Assembly (NCBI GenBank): GCA_902797965.1
Contig: CADBUY010000008.1
Coordinates: 62,001 to 126,000, forward strand
Source of the DNA: an uncultured bacterium
Lineage (GTDB): Bacteria > Cyanobacteriota > Vampirovibrionia > Gastranaerophilales > Gastranaerophilaceae
Length of the DNA stretch: 64,000 nucleotides
Direction of reading: 5' to 3'
Shown: positions 45,434 through 55,167 of the stretch, piece by piece
Layout of the letters: every line of letters starts with the position of its first letter
Position numbering within the stretch: position 1 is the first letter of the stretch
Translations under genes and position numbers: made by a program
The notes under the pieces: generated by a model
The model's input: the letters and a program-made list of their open reading frames with translations, nothing else
Databases searched by the model: none
Told to the model about the DNA's origin: nothing

Positions 45434-47062
45434 TTATTCACTTATAGGTTCCAAGTTGTCAAGTAAATTATCGCTATTACCATCTTTTTTTGTATTAGTA
45501 TTAGTTTTTAAATTCTCAGGATCATTTGATATGCAAAATTCGTAAAAATCTGCATCAAGTGATGTTAATATAGACTCTTTGTCAAAATCTTTTGCTGCAT
45601 TTTCTCTTGCTGATGCAAGTCCGAGTTTTTGCAAAGATACATCTTTACTTGCGGTATAGTCTTTAATATTTCTGAAGAAACCATATATACTTTCAATGTT
45701 ATCAGCCTGACCCTCAATTGTTGTTTTATCGCCAAGTTTCAAATGTGTTAGCCATAATTTTTGCGGAATTTCCGTACCTACTATTGTATAGTATGAGTAT
45801 ATAGCTTTGTTATGAGCCAGACCAATCCTGATTTCATCACCTTCATCAAAACTTTCTGCTGAAATATCTTTATGCGCATTAATATAATTATCAATAATGG
45901 TTATATTTTTCTGCATTTGTTCAATTTCTCTCTCTTTTGCTATTTTATTTGTTGTCAGCCAACCGAAAGTAAGAACTACAAATACTGCCATTATTATTAT
46001 ATAAATGATAGCAAGTACAAGTAACTTATCATTTGAAAGAACAATCTTGCCGTTCAATAAAGTAAGCGGCTGCTCATTCCAATATATGTCACCAAGCGTT
46101 TTATTAAAGAAGTTCATATTGATATGAGTCGTTAGTGCATATTGAGGATAAATTGATGCTCCAATAATATCAAGTGTCATTGATTTTGTATCACTAACAT
46201 CAACCATTGGTCCAAATTCTACTAAGTCTTCTTTTCTGTAACAATTTGCTTCCTGATAAATAATAGGAGCAGAATATGAAATTTTGTTAGCAATTACCTC
46301 TGCGCTGATTACATTTGTTTTAGAAACAACGCATAAATATTTAGACGGAAGATTCTTTAATATCGGTTCTACTGCTGCAATAACTGTTGCATAGTTTTCC
46401 GCATCACTAAGAACTTCACCAATACTAATTTTTTCTTCAAAAGCATCGATGTATGTTTTGCCCATCATAGATAAAACTCTACAGCAATTGTTTTCAATAG
46501 TGAGAAGTACCCAGTTGGTTTCTGAATCAGCATTTACTCTGTCCAGATAAACTAAAGAATGCAGCACTGAGTTTAAGGAAGTATCAATAGCACTTACTTT
46601 ATACCCCATATCTTTGATAGATAAAATTAATTCTATAATGGTTGATTTTTGTATTGCTGAATATGCAATTTTATTAAACTGTAATGAATTATTCACTACA
46701 GCATAGCTGATATTTGCTTCGTAGTTTTTTAAAAACGGGTTGTCAAAAACCTCTTCTTCTATTGCATTTTCAATTTGTATTTCATCTAAAGATGCAGGAT
46801 AATCCGTCACTTTAAATACTACAGTAGGCATGCTTAAAACTAACTCTGTACCCTTGGGTATTGCCAACTCTTCAAGCAACTCTTGTAATGAATCTTTGAA
46901 TAAGTCTAAATCTGCAATTTCTCTTCTTACTAAATTATAATCAACGGATTTGCGTCCATATTTTAAAACTGTCTTAGTTGCGTAATCTATCTGAGCAATT
47001 TCTAAACCCGCTTCCGGAGTTACTGATACGCCAACAACTACACTCTTCTTCAAATTAAACAC
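45434..47062 (-). CDS. PilM-PilN fusion, type IV pilus inner-membrane platform
   Basis: A 542-residue protein that joins two normally separate proteins. Residues 1-315 are a PilM-like actin fold (begins LKKSVVVGVSVTPEAGLEIA). A PilN-like part starts at about 314 with HINMNFFN, recalling the INL motif by which PilN binds PilM. It continues with a membrane helix (347-369), a coiled coil and a periplasmic ferredoxin-like domain (IPQKLWLTHLKLGD). I see no canonical PilM nucleotide-binding motifs, so ATP binding is doubtful. Its partner PilO is encoded next. An acidic, Asn-rich tail ends the protein. Confidence 0.78.
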   Translation of the reverse strand: MFNLKKSVVVGVSVTPEAGLEIAQIDYATKTVLKYGRKSVDYNLVRREIADLDLFKDSLQELLEELAIPKGTELVLSMPTVVFKVTDYPASLDEIQIENAIEEEVFDNPFLKNYEANISYAVVNNSLQFNKIAYSAIQKSTIIELILSIKDMGYKVSAIDTSLNSVLHSLVYLDRVNADSETNWVLLTIENNCCRVLSMMGKTYIDAFEEKISIGEVLSDAENYATVIAAVEPILKNLPSKYLCVVSKTNVISAEVIANKISYSAPIIYQEANCYRKEDLVEFGPMVDVSDTKSMTLDIIGASIYPQYALTTHINMNFFNKTLGDIYWNEQPLTLLNGKIVLSNDKLLVLAIIYIIIMAVFVVLTFGWLTTNKIAKEREIEQMQKNITIIDNYINAHKDISAESFDEGDEIRIGLAHNKAIYSYYTIVGTEIPQKLWLTHLKLGDKTTIEGQADNIESIYGFFRNIKDYTASKDVSLQKLGLASARENAAKDFDKESILTSLDADFYEFCISNDPENLKTNTNTKKDGNSDNLLDNLEPISE

Positions 47063-47226
47063 AGCATCTCTTCCTCTTTTTTTTTATTGTACAATAAATA
47101 TGTGCATTTGTACACAGTATACTAATTTAGAGAGAAAATTACTCTAAAAGTATGAATTTTCTATAATTCATACTTGACGGTGTGTTAATAATTGTAAAGT
47201 TACGTTATTATATAATTGGGTGATTT

Positions 47227-47985
47227 ATGAAAGATACAACGATAATATACGGGAAAAATGCAATTATAGAAGCTCTTGAGAATGAAGAAAGGGAATTTAA
47301 TAAAATTCTCATATCTAACAATGCAAGAGCAGATGCTAAGATTGAGCAAATTAAAAAACTTGCTCTACAAAAGGGTATTGTTTTTCAGTTTGTGGCGAAA
47401 GAAAAACTTAATTCCATTGAACCTGATGGCAGACATCAGGGAGTTATAGCTCAAATAGCACCAATAAAATATTATGACTTGGATGAATTCATAGAAAAAC
47501 ATAAAGGAGAGCTATCTTCTGTTGTTCTATTAGACGGAGTTGAAGATTCACACAATGTAGGTGCAATTATACGTTCTTGTGTTTGTGCTGGCATAAAAGG
47601 TGTTATTATCCCTTCAAGGCGCGGAGTTTTAATCAATTCAACGGTAGAAAAAACGAGTGCAGGTGCAACAAGCCATATTTCTATAATTAAAGTTAACAGT
47701 CCGGTTAGTGCGATACAAAAATTAAAAGAAAACAACTACTGGGTAATTGCATCTGATCATCATGCAGAACATAATCATTATGAAATTGATTATACAGATA
47801 TGAATTTTGTATTAATAATGGGAGCGGAGCACGCAGGTATATCAAAGTCATTGCTTAAATTAGCAGACTATAAAGTTAAGATTCCAATGTTAACAAATTT
47901 TAATTCTTTAAATGTTTCGAATGCAACTGCTATAATATTATTTGAATACGTTTCTCAATTATGCAAAAAGAATAATAAAAAGTAA
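47227..47985 (+). CDS. rlmB: 23S rRNA methyltransferase, TrmH/RlmB family (SpoU)
   Basis: A 252-residue SPOUT methyltransferase. The N-terminal substrate-binding domain ([20 protein letters not shown]) is followed by the knotted catalytic domain with [26 protein letters not shown] and the final [14 protein letters not shown]. RlmB methylates the ribose of G2251 in 23S rRNA; a tRNA target (TrmH) is possible but the N-terminal domain favours RlmB. It ends 14 bp before the sigma factor start, so they are likely co-transcribed. Confidence 0.92.
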   Translation: MKDTTIIYGKNAIIEALENEEREFNKILISNNARADAKIEQIKKLALQKGIVFQFVAKEKLNSIEPDGRHQGVIAQIAPIKYYDLDEFIEKHKGELSSVVLLDGVEDSHNVGAIIRSCVCAGIKGVIIPSRRGVLINSTVEKTSAGATSHISIIKVNSPVSAIQKLKENNYWVIASDHHAEHNHYEIDYTDMNFVLIMGAEHAGISKSLLKLADYKVKIPMLTNFNSLNVSNATAIILFEYVSQLCKKNNKK

Positions 47986-47999
47986 GAGGATATGCACAG

Positions 48000-48998
48000 A
48001 TGGTTAAAAAAAGCGATACATTAAATATAATGGCTGACGATATATCAGATGAGGGTATAGATTTTAACAATATTGAAGCTCTTGAAGATGACGAGGATTC
48101 AATCGAGATTGAAGAACCTAAAACTCAGGAAAGTCTAAATTCTGTGAATTCAGATGACTCTGTTAGAATATATTTGCAGCAAATTGGTAAAATTCCTTTG
48201 CTTTCAAGCGAAGAAGAGCTTGAGGTTGCTAAGAAAATTTATGAGGGACAAAGTGAAATTGCGAGAAAAGTTCTTATAAATGCAAATTTAAGACTTGTTG
48301 TAAGTATTGCCAAAAAATATATAGGCAGAGGGCTGTCTTTCTTGGATTTGATACAAGAGGGAAACATGGGGCTTATTAAAGCAACAGAAAAATTTGATTA
48401 TACAAAAGGTTACAAGTTCTCAACTTATGCAACATGGTGGATACAGCAGTCAATAACAAGAGCAATAGCTGATAAAGCACGAATTATAAGACTTCCTATT
48501 CACCTAATTGAGTCTATTAATAAAATAAAAAAAGCAACAATGGATTTAACAACTAAACTGGGAAGAATTCCTAACAAACAAGAAATTGCTGATGAGATGG
48601 GAATATCTGTTTCAAAACTCACTTCAATAATCAAGTCTACACAATCTACAATCAGTATTGATACACCTACCGGTCAAAAAGATGATTCTAACAAAATTAT
48701 AGATTATATAGTTGACGAGTCGACTATCGCGCCTGATAACATAGTTTCTCAGGAAAGTATGCTTGAAGACATTAAGAATATGTTAGACCAATTGAGTCAG
48801 AAAGAACGTGATGTTTTGATTCTCAGATTTGGTTTAAATAATGACGGAAACAAAAAAACATTGGATGAAATTGGCTCAATATATGGTGTATCAAGAGAAA
48901 GAATTCGTCAAATCGAAAATCGGGCAATATCTAAACTTAAAAAATTATGTAAGAACAAAAACTTAACTTCCGGATTGAAAAACTATTTCGGCGGATAA
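48000..48998 (+). CDS. RNA polymerase sigma-70 factor (RpoD/SigA-like)
   Basis: A 332-residue sigma factor with regions 1.2 to 4.2 but no region 1.1. Region 1.2 is [20 protein letters not shown]. Region 2 is [20 protein letters not shown] with [20 protein letters not shown]. Region 4.2 is [20 protein letters not shown]. This is the layout of cyanobacterial-type primary or group 2 sigma factors. It could be the housekeeping sigma, or a close paralogue; the window does not decide. RBS AGAGGA lies 8 bp before the ATG. Confidence 0.92.
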   Translation: MVKKSDTLNIMADDISDEGIDFNNIEALEDDEDSIEIEEPKTQESLNSVNSDDSVRIYLQQIGKIPLLSSEEELEVAKKIYEGQSEIARKVLINANLRLVVSIAKKYIGRGLSFLDLIQEGNMGLIKATEKFDYTKGYKFSTYATWWIQQSITRAIADKARIIRLPIHLIESINKIKKATMDLTTKLGRIPNKQEIADEMGISVSKLTSIIKSTQSTISIDTPTGQKDDSNKIIDYIVDESTIAPDNIVSQESMLEDIKNMLDQLSQKERDVLILRFGLNNDGNKKTLDEIGSIYGVSRERIRQIENRAISKLKKLCKNKNLTSGLKNYFGG

Positions 48999-49065
48999 AT
49001 ATAGATATATTACAATTGCGCTTATAAAACAGGGATAAAAATTTTAAGGTATAAGGAACAAAAGA

Positions 49066-50829
49066 ATGGCTGATATAAATAGAATAAACGAATTAGTAGG
49101 TAATAAAAATTTTACGGAAGTTTTAAATTTGGTTCTTCCTGCTTTATTAGAGGAGCCTGATAATGTTGAATTGATAAAACTTGCAGGACTTGCGGAAGTT
49201 AATATGGAAGACTGGTCAAAAGCAAAGTTCCATTTTGAAACAGTAGTAAAGTTTCATCCTGATGACGCTACTTCATGGTTTTATTTGGCAAATTGCTATA
49301 ATAGCCTGGGTGATTTTATATCAGCTAAGAATGCTTATATTAAAGTTTTAGATTTACGTCAGGAATATATTGAAGCATATAAAAGCCTTTGTGTAGTTTT
49401 GCTGAAATTAAATCTGCCGGAGGAAGCTATTCAATACGCTACTCAGGCAAACAATTATGCTTCAGGTGACTATATATTTGATTTTGTAATCGGAACATCT
49501 TATATGAAAATGAAAGAGTTTTTAAGCAGCATAGAACCATTAGAGAGAGCTCTTTCAAAGGATCCTGAAAATTTAAGTGTTTATAACAGTTTAGGTACGG
49601 CGTACATGGCAGTACAAAAAACGGATGATGCAATTAATTGTTACAAAAAAGCTCTTGAGTTGTATCCTGATAATGCAATGGCTTATTACAATTTGGGTTC
49701 TGCATATCAGATACAGACAAAACATGACAAAGCATGTGAATATTTGCAAAAAGCCGTAGAACTGGAAGATGATGATGAGAGTTTTAAGGTTGCTTATGCA
49801 ATGTCACTTGTAAAAACAGAGCAATATAAAAAGGCTGTCGATGTGTATAAAAAACTTATAGTTCAGCATCCGGAAAAAGAGAATTACAAGTACAATCTGA
49901 TAACTTGCTATGAAGCTATGGGCGAACTTCAAACTGCCATAACGATGCTTGAATCTATAGTTTATGTTAATCCAAAGTTTATTCTTCCTGCTCAAAGACT
50001 TGCCAATCTTTATATTAAGACAAATCAGTTATCAAGGGCGAAAGAAATATATGATAAGATTTTGTTGAAAAATAATCCAACAGCAGAGATTTTGCATCAG
50101 TATGCAATATTGTCTTCAAGCCTTTGCGATACGGATACCGCAGAAAGAATTTTGAAAAAAGTTATAAAAATGAATCCTGAAATAGCGAGCGCTCACAAAG
50201 ATTTGGCAGTTATATATTTGAACAAGCGGCTTTTTGATTATGCTGACATTGAGTTTAAGGCTGCAATGGAACTTAAGCCTAACGACTTTGAAATAATCTT
50301 TGAGTATGGCAATTTTCTGTATTCAATTTCCAAAAATGTTGAAGCCGAGAGGTATTATCGTGAAGCATTAGAGATTGAACCAAAGAATGTTCTCGCCCTG
50401 ACATTTATGGCACTTAATAAACTGGTTCTTAACCAGCTTGATGAATCAAAAGAATATATAATGAAAGCTCTGGAAATAAATCATCACCACGAGTATATTT
50501 TGTTCTGTGCTGGCAGGATAATGTATGCAAGAAAAGAATTTGAAGATGCAAAAAGGTATTTGATTAAAGCGGTTGAGTTAAATCCTGATATTGAAACCCA
50601 GAATAATCTGGCTCTTACATATTATGAGCTTGGTGAATATCAGCAGGCAATTAATATATTCAACAATCTGCTTTCAAAATTCCCTGAAAATATTTCAGTA
50701 TTAATGAGCCTTGCTAAATGTTATGAGCAAATGGATGACAATGACAAAGCATTGGAATATTTAGATAAATTGGTTGATATATTCCCAGAAGATGAAGAAG
50801 CACATGAGATGATTAGAAAGTTGTCTTAG
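49066..50829 (+). CDS. Tetratricopeptide-repeat protein
   Basis: A 587-residue solenoid made almost wholly of about sixteen TPR units of 34 residues, visible as repeated A-x-x-x-Y/F ... A-L-x-L-x-P patterns (AYKSLCVVLLKLNLPEEAI, AYYNLGSAYQ). No signal peptide, membrane helix or catalytic domain is present. Such proteins scaffold complexes; the partner is unknown. Gene placement, after the sigma factor and 1 bp before tag, suggests loose operon membership only. Confidence 0.88.
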   Translation: MADINRINELVGNKNFTEVLNLVLPALLEEPDNVELIKLAGLAEVNMEDWSKAKFHFETVVKFHPDDATSWFYLANCYNSLGDFISAKNAYIKVLDLRQEYIEAYKSLCVVLLKLNLPEEAIQYATQANNYASGDYIFDFVIGTSYMKMKEFLSSIEPLERALSKDPENLSVYNSLGTAYMAVQKTDDAINCYKKALELYPDNAMAYYNLGSAYQIQTKHDKACEYLQKAVELEDDDESFKVAYAMSLVKTEQYKKAVDVYKKLIVQHPEKENYKYNLITCYEAMGELQTAITMLESIVYVNPKFILPAQRLANLYIKTNQLSRAKEIYDKILLKNNPTAEILHQYAILSSSLCDTDTAERILKKVIKMNPEIASAHKDLAVIYLNKRLFDYADIEFKAAMELKPNDFEIIFEYGNFLYSISKNVEAERYYREALEIEPKNVLALTFMALNKLVLNQLDESKEYIMKALEINHHHEYILFCAGRIMYARKEFEDAKRYLIKAVELNPDIETQNNLALTYYELGEYQQAINIFNNLLSKFPENISVLMSLAKCYEQMDDNDKALEYLDKLVDIFPEDEEAHEMIRKLS

Positions 50830-50830
50830 C

Positions 50831-51379
50831 ATGGTAAAGCGTTGTTTTTGGGTAGATGAAAAGTCTGAAATTTATGTGAAATACCATGATGAAGAATGGG
50901 GAGTTCCAAAGTATGATGATCATGAACTTTTTGAACTTCTTATTTTAGAGGGATTTCAGGCAGGACTTTCTTGGATTTGTGTACTAAAGAAGCGTGAAGC
51001 ATTCAGAAAAGCCTTTGATAATTTTGATATTCAAAAAGTTGCAAATTATGGTGAAAATAAAGTAAATGAACTTCTTAAAAATGAGGGAATTATAAGAAGC
51101 AAAAATAAGATTGAATCTTCGATAAAAAATGCAAAGATTTTTATTGATATACAAAAGGAGTTTGGTAGTTTTTCAAATTATATCTGGGGATTTACCAAAG
51201 GTAAAGTTATAAAAAATACGACGGATAAATTTGAAGTTTCTACTCCTTTGTCGGATATGGTTTCAAAAGACTTGAAAAAACGCGGTATGAAATATGTAGG
51301 AACTGTTATTATATATTCATACCTTCAGGCTATCGGTGTAGTAAATGACCATGAAACGGCTTGTTGTAAATATTCTTAG
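50831..51379 (+). CDS. tag: DNA-3-methyladenine glycosylase I
   Basis: A 182-residue base-excision repair enzyme that removes 3-methyladenine. It has CFWVDEKSEIYVKYHDEEWG at the N-terminus, LILEGFQAGLSWICVLKKR, and the C-terminal YLQAIGVVNDHETACC that supplies zinc ligands with the first cysteine and histidine. It lies 1 bp after the TPR gene. Its last 4 bp overlap the convergent tagged acetyltransferase gene. Confidence 0.95.
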   Translation: MVKRCFWVDEKSEIYVKYHDEEWGVPKYDDHELFELLILEGFQAGLSWICVLKKREAFRKAFDNFDIQKVANYGENKVNELLKNEGIIRSKNKIESSIKNAKIFIDIQKEFGSFSNYIWGFTKGKVIKNTTDKFEVSTPLSDMVSKDLKKRGMKYVGTVIIYSYLQAIGVVNDHETACCKYS

Positions 51380-51948
51380 ACTTTATACCAAATAAACATA
51401 TTTGAGTGAGGCGGATATTCAACAAAGTCGTTTTTAAAATAAAATTTTTTTACTGTTTTTGAGCTTGACGGAAAACAGGTTATTTTATTGGTAATTGTTT
51501 TTAGATAGTTAAGGATGGCTGTTCCAATACCTTTGTATTCGCGATTTGTTTTAGAAATAATTTCCGGATCTGTTTCAATATGTTCTATAAATAGTGAATT
51601 TTCATCAACCGGACTAACGTGCACAAGTCCCAAAATACTGTCAGAATTTAGGTTTTCAAAGTTATCTTTTTGTTTTGTAACAGCAAAAATTTGATTATAT
51701 TTATAGTACTTGCTGTCATCTCTCATTGCACATGCTGAGTGATAGATATTTGTAACAAAATGAGCACCTGCCCAGTATTTAGCAATATTTTTCAACGCAA
51801 CTATATCAAACTTATTTTGCGGGTCAATTTGTATGCACGAAACAATTTCGTCTTTGTAAGACTTTGTATTTTCGATTTGTTTTGAGATTGTTGTATTTTT
51901 AATAAATTTGGCTCGAAAATTTGGAGAATAATTTGTATCAATTTTCAT
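51376..51948 (-). CDS. GNAT-family acetyltransferase with N-terminal NFRAK tag
   Basis: A 190-residue protein. The C-terminal half has GNAT features: an IEHIETDPE strand, the acetyl-CoA loop REYKGIGTAILNYLKT and a final FYFKNDF motif. The N-terminus, MKIDTNYSPNFRAKF, places F11 in the [S/N]-F-[G/K/R] tag shared by five other proteins. A second ATG just upstream (51951) and a longer frame start at 51969 are alternatives; I chose the MKI start by analogy with MKIDS at 26830-27249. The acyl acceptor is unknown; protein or small-molecule acetylation are both possible. Confidence 0.75.
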   Translation of the reverse strand: MKIDTNYSPNFRAKFIKNTTISKQIENTKSYKDEIVSCIQIDPQNKFDIVALKNIAKYWAGAHFVTNIYHSACAMRDDSKYYKYNQIFAVTKQKDNFENLNSDSILGLVHVSPVDENSLFIEHIETDPEIISKTNREYKGIGTAILNYLKTITNKITCFPSSSKTVKKFYFKNDFVEYPPHSNMFIWYKV

Positions 51949-52005
51949 CATACTTGTTATAAAAAGCATAAAAATAAAATTTGCTCTCTATTAATATTAT
52001 TTAAT

Positions 52006-52027
52006 GTCAGGCGGTGCCTGACCTACA
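52006..52027. repeat. REP-like palindrome
   Basis: GTCAGGCGGTGCCTGAC followed by CTACA, in the gap after the tagged acetyltransferase. It has the same stem family as the pair at 23136 and 23385, with a different centre. Confidence 0.7.
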
Positions 52028-52112
52028 AACTACAAACTGTTTTGTATTAGCAAAATTATTTTTTTTGAGTTTTATTTAAATAATAGTAAGAATAGATTAA
52101 TGAGGAAGTATT

Positions 52113-52607
52113 ATGAAAATTACCTTTATAGATTCAAAACCTAAACAATATTTATATAACCATTTAACACAGTCGGGTATAAATATTGTAAATAATAGAG
52201 GGTTAGACGCATTAAGAAATTGCTTGCTAAAAAAGAACTCAGAAAAAAGCGTGGAGGGTTTTTTCGTTGTATTAAATGAAACACCGGTTAATAAAAATAA
52301 GCATTGGGGTTTAGTTAATCTTGAAGTCGTCAGTCATTTTAACAGTAATAAAAGGAATTTAGGAGCTGAATGGATTAGATGTGCTGTATGGCGTGAGGGT
52401 GAAGATATAGGCACATTCTTTGATGTTATTCTTAAAAAATTCGGTAAAAAAAATAAGAAACGTGAACACTATACTGACATGAGAAAAATATGCACACAAA
52501 TTTTAGACGAGTGCAAAAAGTTTGCAGACGGAACTCATGATTCGGGATTATATGAGGCAAAAAATATGTTGAGAGATTTATTAACGAATGGAGGTCATCG
52601 TTGCTAA
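52113..52607 (+). CDS. Hypothetical protein
   Basis: A 164-residue basic protein starting MKITFIDSKPKQYLYNHLTQ. It has a good ribosome site (GAGGAAG) and normal codon use, so it is a real gene. I do not recognise a family. No signal peptide, membrane helix or N-terminal FG tag is seen. A central stretch (HWGLVNLEVVSHFNSNKRNL) looks like a beta hairpin, and the last 60 residues are helical with three cysteines. It stands between repeat-rich gaps on both sides. Confidence 0.6.
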   Translation: MKITFIDSKPKQYLYNHLTQSGINIVNNRGLDALRNCLLKKNSEKSVEGFFVVLNETPVNKNKHWGLVNLEVVSHFNSNKRNLGAEWIRCAVWREGEDIGTFFDVILKKFGKKNKKREHYTDMRKICTQILDECKKFADGTHDSGLYEAKNMLRDLLTNGGHRC

Positions 52608-52672
52608 TAAAATCAATTAAAATTTTTATGAAAAATAAAATTTGCTAATTTGTAAATATTTACAGCAGGTAG

Positions 52673-52723
52673 GGTAGACTTCAGTCTACCGATAAATTTT
52701 GGTTGACTAAAGTCAACCCTACT
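52673..52723. repeat. Two REP-like palindromes in tandem
   Basis: GGTAGACT/AGTCTACC (52673-52690) and GGTTGACT/AGTCAACC (52701-52718) followed by CTAC. They are two hairpins with related stems and a shared tail, in a non-coding gap. Confidence 0.65.
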
Positions 52724-52828
52724 TTTTAGTGCAATTTTGGGGACAAAAGGGTGCAAAAAAATGGACATTTTTGTTACCAAAATCGGACTGTCTTGGATTT
52801 TTTGCGTTAAACGAGTCTTCGGGTTTTG

Positions 52829-53092
52829 ACTGCGTAATTTTATTACTTGTCAAAAGCACTCCGCTCTCTGCAAAAAATCCGCTCGAACTCGGACAGGTCT
52901 TTTGACCTGTGGCGAGTTCTCATATTTTGTCATTAAACAAATAAAAAACCGAATAACAAAAGTTATCCGGTTTTTTATTCGCGCGTGGCAAGATTCACTG
53001 TGTCTGTCGGCGGGCAGAAAAACAGTACTAAATGTACTGTTTTTCGTGAGACAGCACAATTGTTTGAATATAAATTCATAAAGCCGATAGAG
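52829..53092. repeat. Non-coding interspersed repeat, copy A
   Basis: Structured non-coding DNA. It contains a long hairpin at 52885-52919 (GAACTCG...CGAGTTC around GACAGGTC/GACCTGT), a terminator-like stem at 52943-52976 (AAAACCG-ATAAC/GTTAT-CCGGTTTT) and another at 53018-53044 (AAAAACAGTAC/GTACTGTTTTT). Its first and last segments recur in the same order at 60411-60436 and 60614-60649. No gene is seen between 52608 and 53165. Confidence 0.5.
52980..52996. repeat. Direct copy of the tRNA-Arg(ACG) 3-prime end
   Basis: CGCGCGTGGCAAGATTC is identical to the 3-prime end of the tRNA-Arg gene at 53166-53182, 186 bp away in the same orientation. Such duplications are what site-specific integrases leave at tRNA genes (attL/attR). 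An inverted partial copy (ACTTGCCACA) lies near 53119-53128. Confidence 0.65.
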
Positions 53093-53130
53093 GGAGCGAC
53101 CTTTTTGTCGTGATGAGAACTTGCCACACA

Positions 53131-53157
53131 AAAAAAAAGAGCAATAAAAGCTCTTTT
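53131..53157 (-). terminator. Terminator of tRNA-Arg(ACG)
   Basis: On the minus strand AAGAGC-TTTTATT-GCTCTT is followed by about nine T, directly after the tRNA. Confidence 0.85.
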
Positions 53158-53165
53158 AAAAATAT

Positions 53166-53456
<291 letters not shown>

Positions 53457-53619
53457 AGTTTGATAAAATTTAAACTTGTCTACCTTTTAAATGTATCAAC
53501 AACATAAAAATTTTTCAACTAAAATAATTTGTAACTTTATTTTACATTTTATTGTTTCATCTAAAAGTTTTATATAGAATTAAATCAAGAGAGCTATCAC
53601 ATATATAGAAGGAGTAAAA

Positions 53620-53838
53620 ATGGAAACATTTGGAAAGAATCCGTTTATGGATTACAGAAATACTGTTCCATTCATGGATTTATCAGGTTTCGTTAAAAAT
53701 CAAGAAACTGCTTTTGAGGATAAGCCTGCTGAGTCGTTAAAAGCTCAATTATTTAGGAAAAAATGTTCGAGAATGATAAACTTAAGGCGAATGAAATATC
53801 AGGCAATGTGTGAAGCATACAGAAACAGAATTGGATAG
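53620..53838 (+). CDS. Small basic protein upstream of proA
   Basis: A 72-residue protein (METFGKNPFMDYRNTVPFMD...) with a basic C-terminal half (FRKKCSRMINLRRMKYQAMC). AGAAGGAG lies 7 bp before the ATG, so translation is likely. No family recognised. It contains TFGKN at residues 3-7, near to the FG tag but too early to count as the same thing. It may be co-transcribed with proA, 24 bp downstream. Confidence 0.65.
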   Translation: METFGKNPFMDYRNTVPFMDLSGFVKNQETAFEDKPAESLKAQLFRKKCSRMINLRRMKYQAMCEAYRNRIG

Positions 53839-53862
53839 GTTTGAAAACAAAGGGGTTTAATA

Positions 53863-55131
53863 ATGGAGGTTAATTTTTCTGAGATTGCGAAAAAGGCAAA
53901 AGCCGCTTCAAAAAAAGTTGCGACTCTTTCTGCTGATGTTAAAAATAAGGCCCTTTTAAATATTGCCAAAAATATAGAAGATAATAAGGAAAGGATTTTT
54001 GCAGCTAACAGAGAAGATTTATCAAATGCAGAAATTCTTGTTAAAGACGGAAAAATTACGCAATCAACATTTAATCGTCTTAAACTTGATGAAAATAAGA
54101 TGCGCGATATGATTCAGGGAGTCAAAGATATTGCAAGATTAGATGATCCTATCGGAAAAGTTTTGCTTAAGAGAGAACTAGATGAAGGATTAGTATTAAC
54201 AAAAACTTCTTGTCCAATTGGAGTTTTGGGAATAATTTTTGAGGCAAGACCTGATGTTATAACTCAGGTGTCAGCGCTGGCGATAAAATCATCAAATGCC
54301 GTTATTCTAAAAGGCGGTAAAGAGTCCGTTAATACAAATAAGACAATAATGTCTGTTATCCAAGAGGCTTTAAAAAATACTGAAGGTTTTCCTGATAATG
54401 TTTTAACTCAGGTTTTCTCAAGAGATGATGTTGCTGAAATGCTAAAGCAGGATAAGTACATTGATTTAATTATCCCTCGCGGCGGTAACAGTCTTGTGAA
54501 ATTTATAAAAGAAAATACAAAAATTCCTGTACTGGGTCATGCAGACGGTATTTGCCATATATATGTTGATGAGTCTGCTGATATTGAAAAAGCTAAAAAT
54601 ATAATTATAGATGCTAAAACTCAGTATCCGAGCGCCTGTAATGCCGTAGAAACAATTTTGGTACATGAAAAATTTAAGTATAAAGAAGAGTTAAAAAAAG
54701 CAATAACTGAAGCAGGGGTAGAAATTATATATACTCCAGAAAGCTGGCATAAAGAATATGGTGAAAAGAAACTTTCATATAAAGAAGTAAGCTCTTTAGA
54801 CGAGGCTATTGAACATATAAACGAGTATTCATCCGGTCATACCGAATCAATCATTACGGAAAATGAAGAAAATGCGAAAATATTTATGAATTCTGTTGAC
54901 TCATCAGGGGTTTATCATAATGTTTCGACTCGTTTTGCAGATGGGTTCAGATATGGTTTCGGTGCAGAAGTCGGAATCTCAACAAACAAAACACACGCCA
55001 GAGGACCGGTTGGATTGGAGGGATTAACGATTTATAAATATACAATTGAAGGTAATGGACATATAGTAAAAGATTATGCAGATGGAGTAAAATCTTTTCA
55101 TCACAGAGATATATACAATCAGCTTCCATAA
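53863..55131 (+). CDS. proA: Gamma-glutamyl phosphate reductase
   Basis: The second step of proline synthesis, reducing glutamyl 5-phosphate to glutamate semialdehyde with NADPH. It is 422 residues, the usual length, of the aldehyde-dehydrogenase fold. The catalytic cysteine is in TQYPSACNAVE, with IPRGGNSLV (NADP-binding region) and SSGVYHNVSTRFADGFRYGF near the end. No proB lies beside it. Confidence 0.96.
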   Translation: MEVNFSEIAKKAKAASKKVATLSADVKNKALLNIAKNIEDNKERIFAANREDLSNAEILVKDGKITQSTFNRLKLDENKMRDMIQGVKDIARLDDPIGKVLLKRELDEGLVLTKTSCPIGVLGIIFEARPDVITQVSALAIKSSNAVILKGGKESVNTNKTIMSVIQEALKNTEGFPDNVLTQVFSRDDVAEMLKQDKYIDLIIPRGGNSLVKFIKENTKIPVLGHADGICHIYVDESADIEKAKNIIIDAKTQYPSACNAVETILVHEKFKYKEELKKAITEAGVEIIYTPESWHKEYGEKKLSYKEVSSLDEAIEHINEYSSGHTESIITENEENAKIFMNSVDSSGVYHNVSTRFADGFRYGFGAEVGISTNKTHARGPVGLEGLTIYKYTIEGNGHIVKDYADGVKSFHHRDIYNQLP

Positions 55132-55167
55132 CCTAATTGTAAGATGGTTATGGTTAGGGGGGGATAA

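Noticed and set aside
53620..53838. Seventh tagged protein (TFGKN at residues 3-7)
   Set aside because: The motif is too close to the start and lacks the polar leader; likely coincidence.
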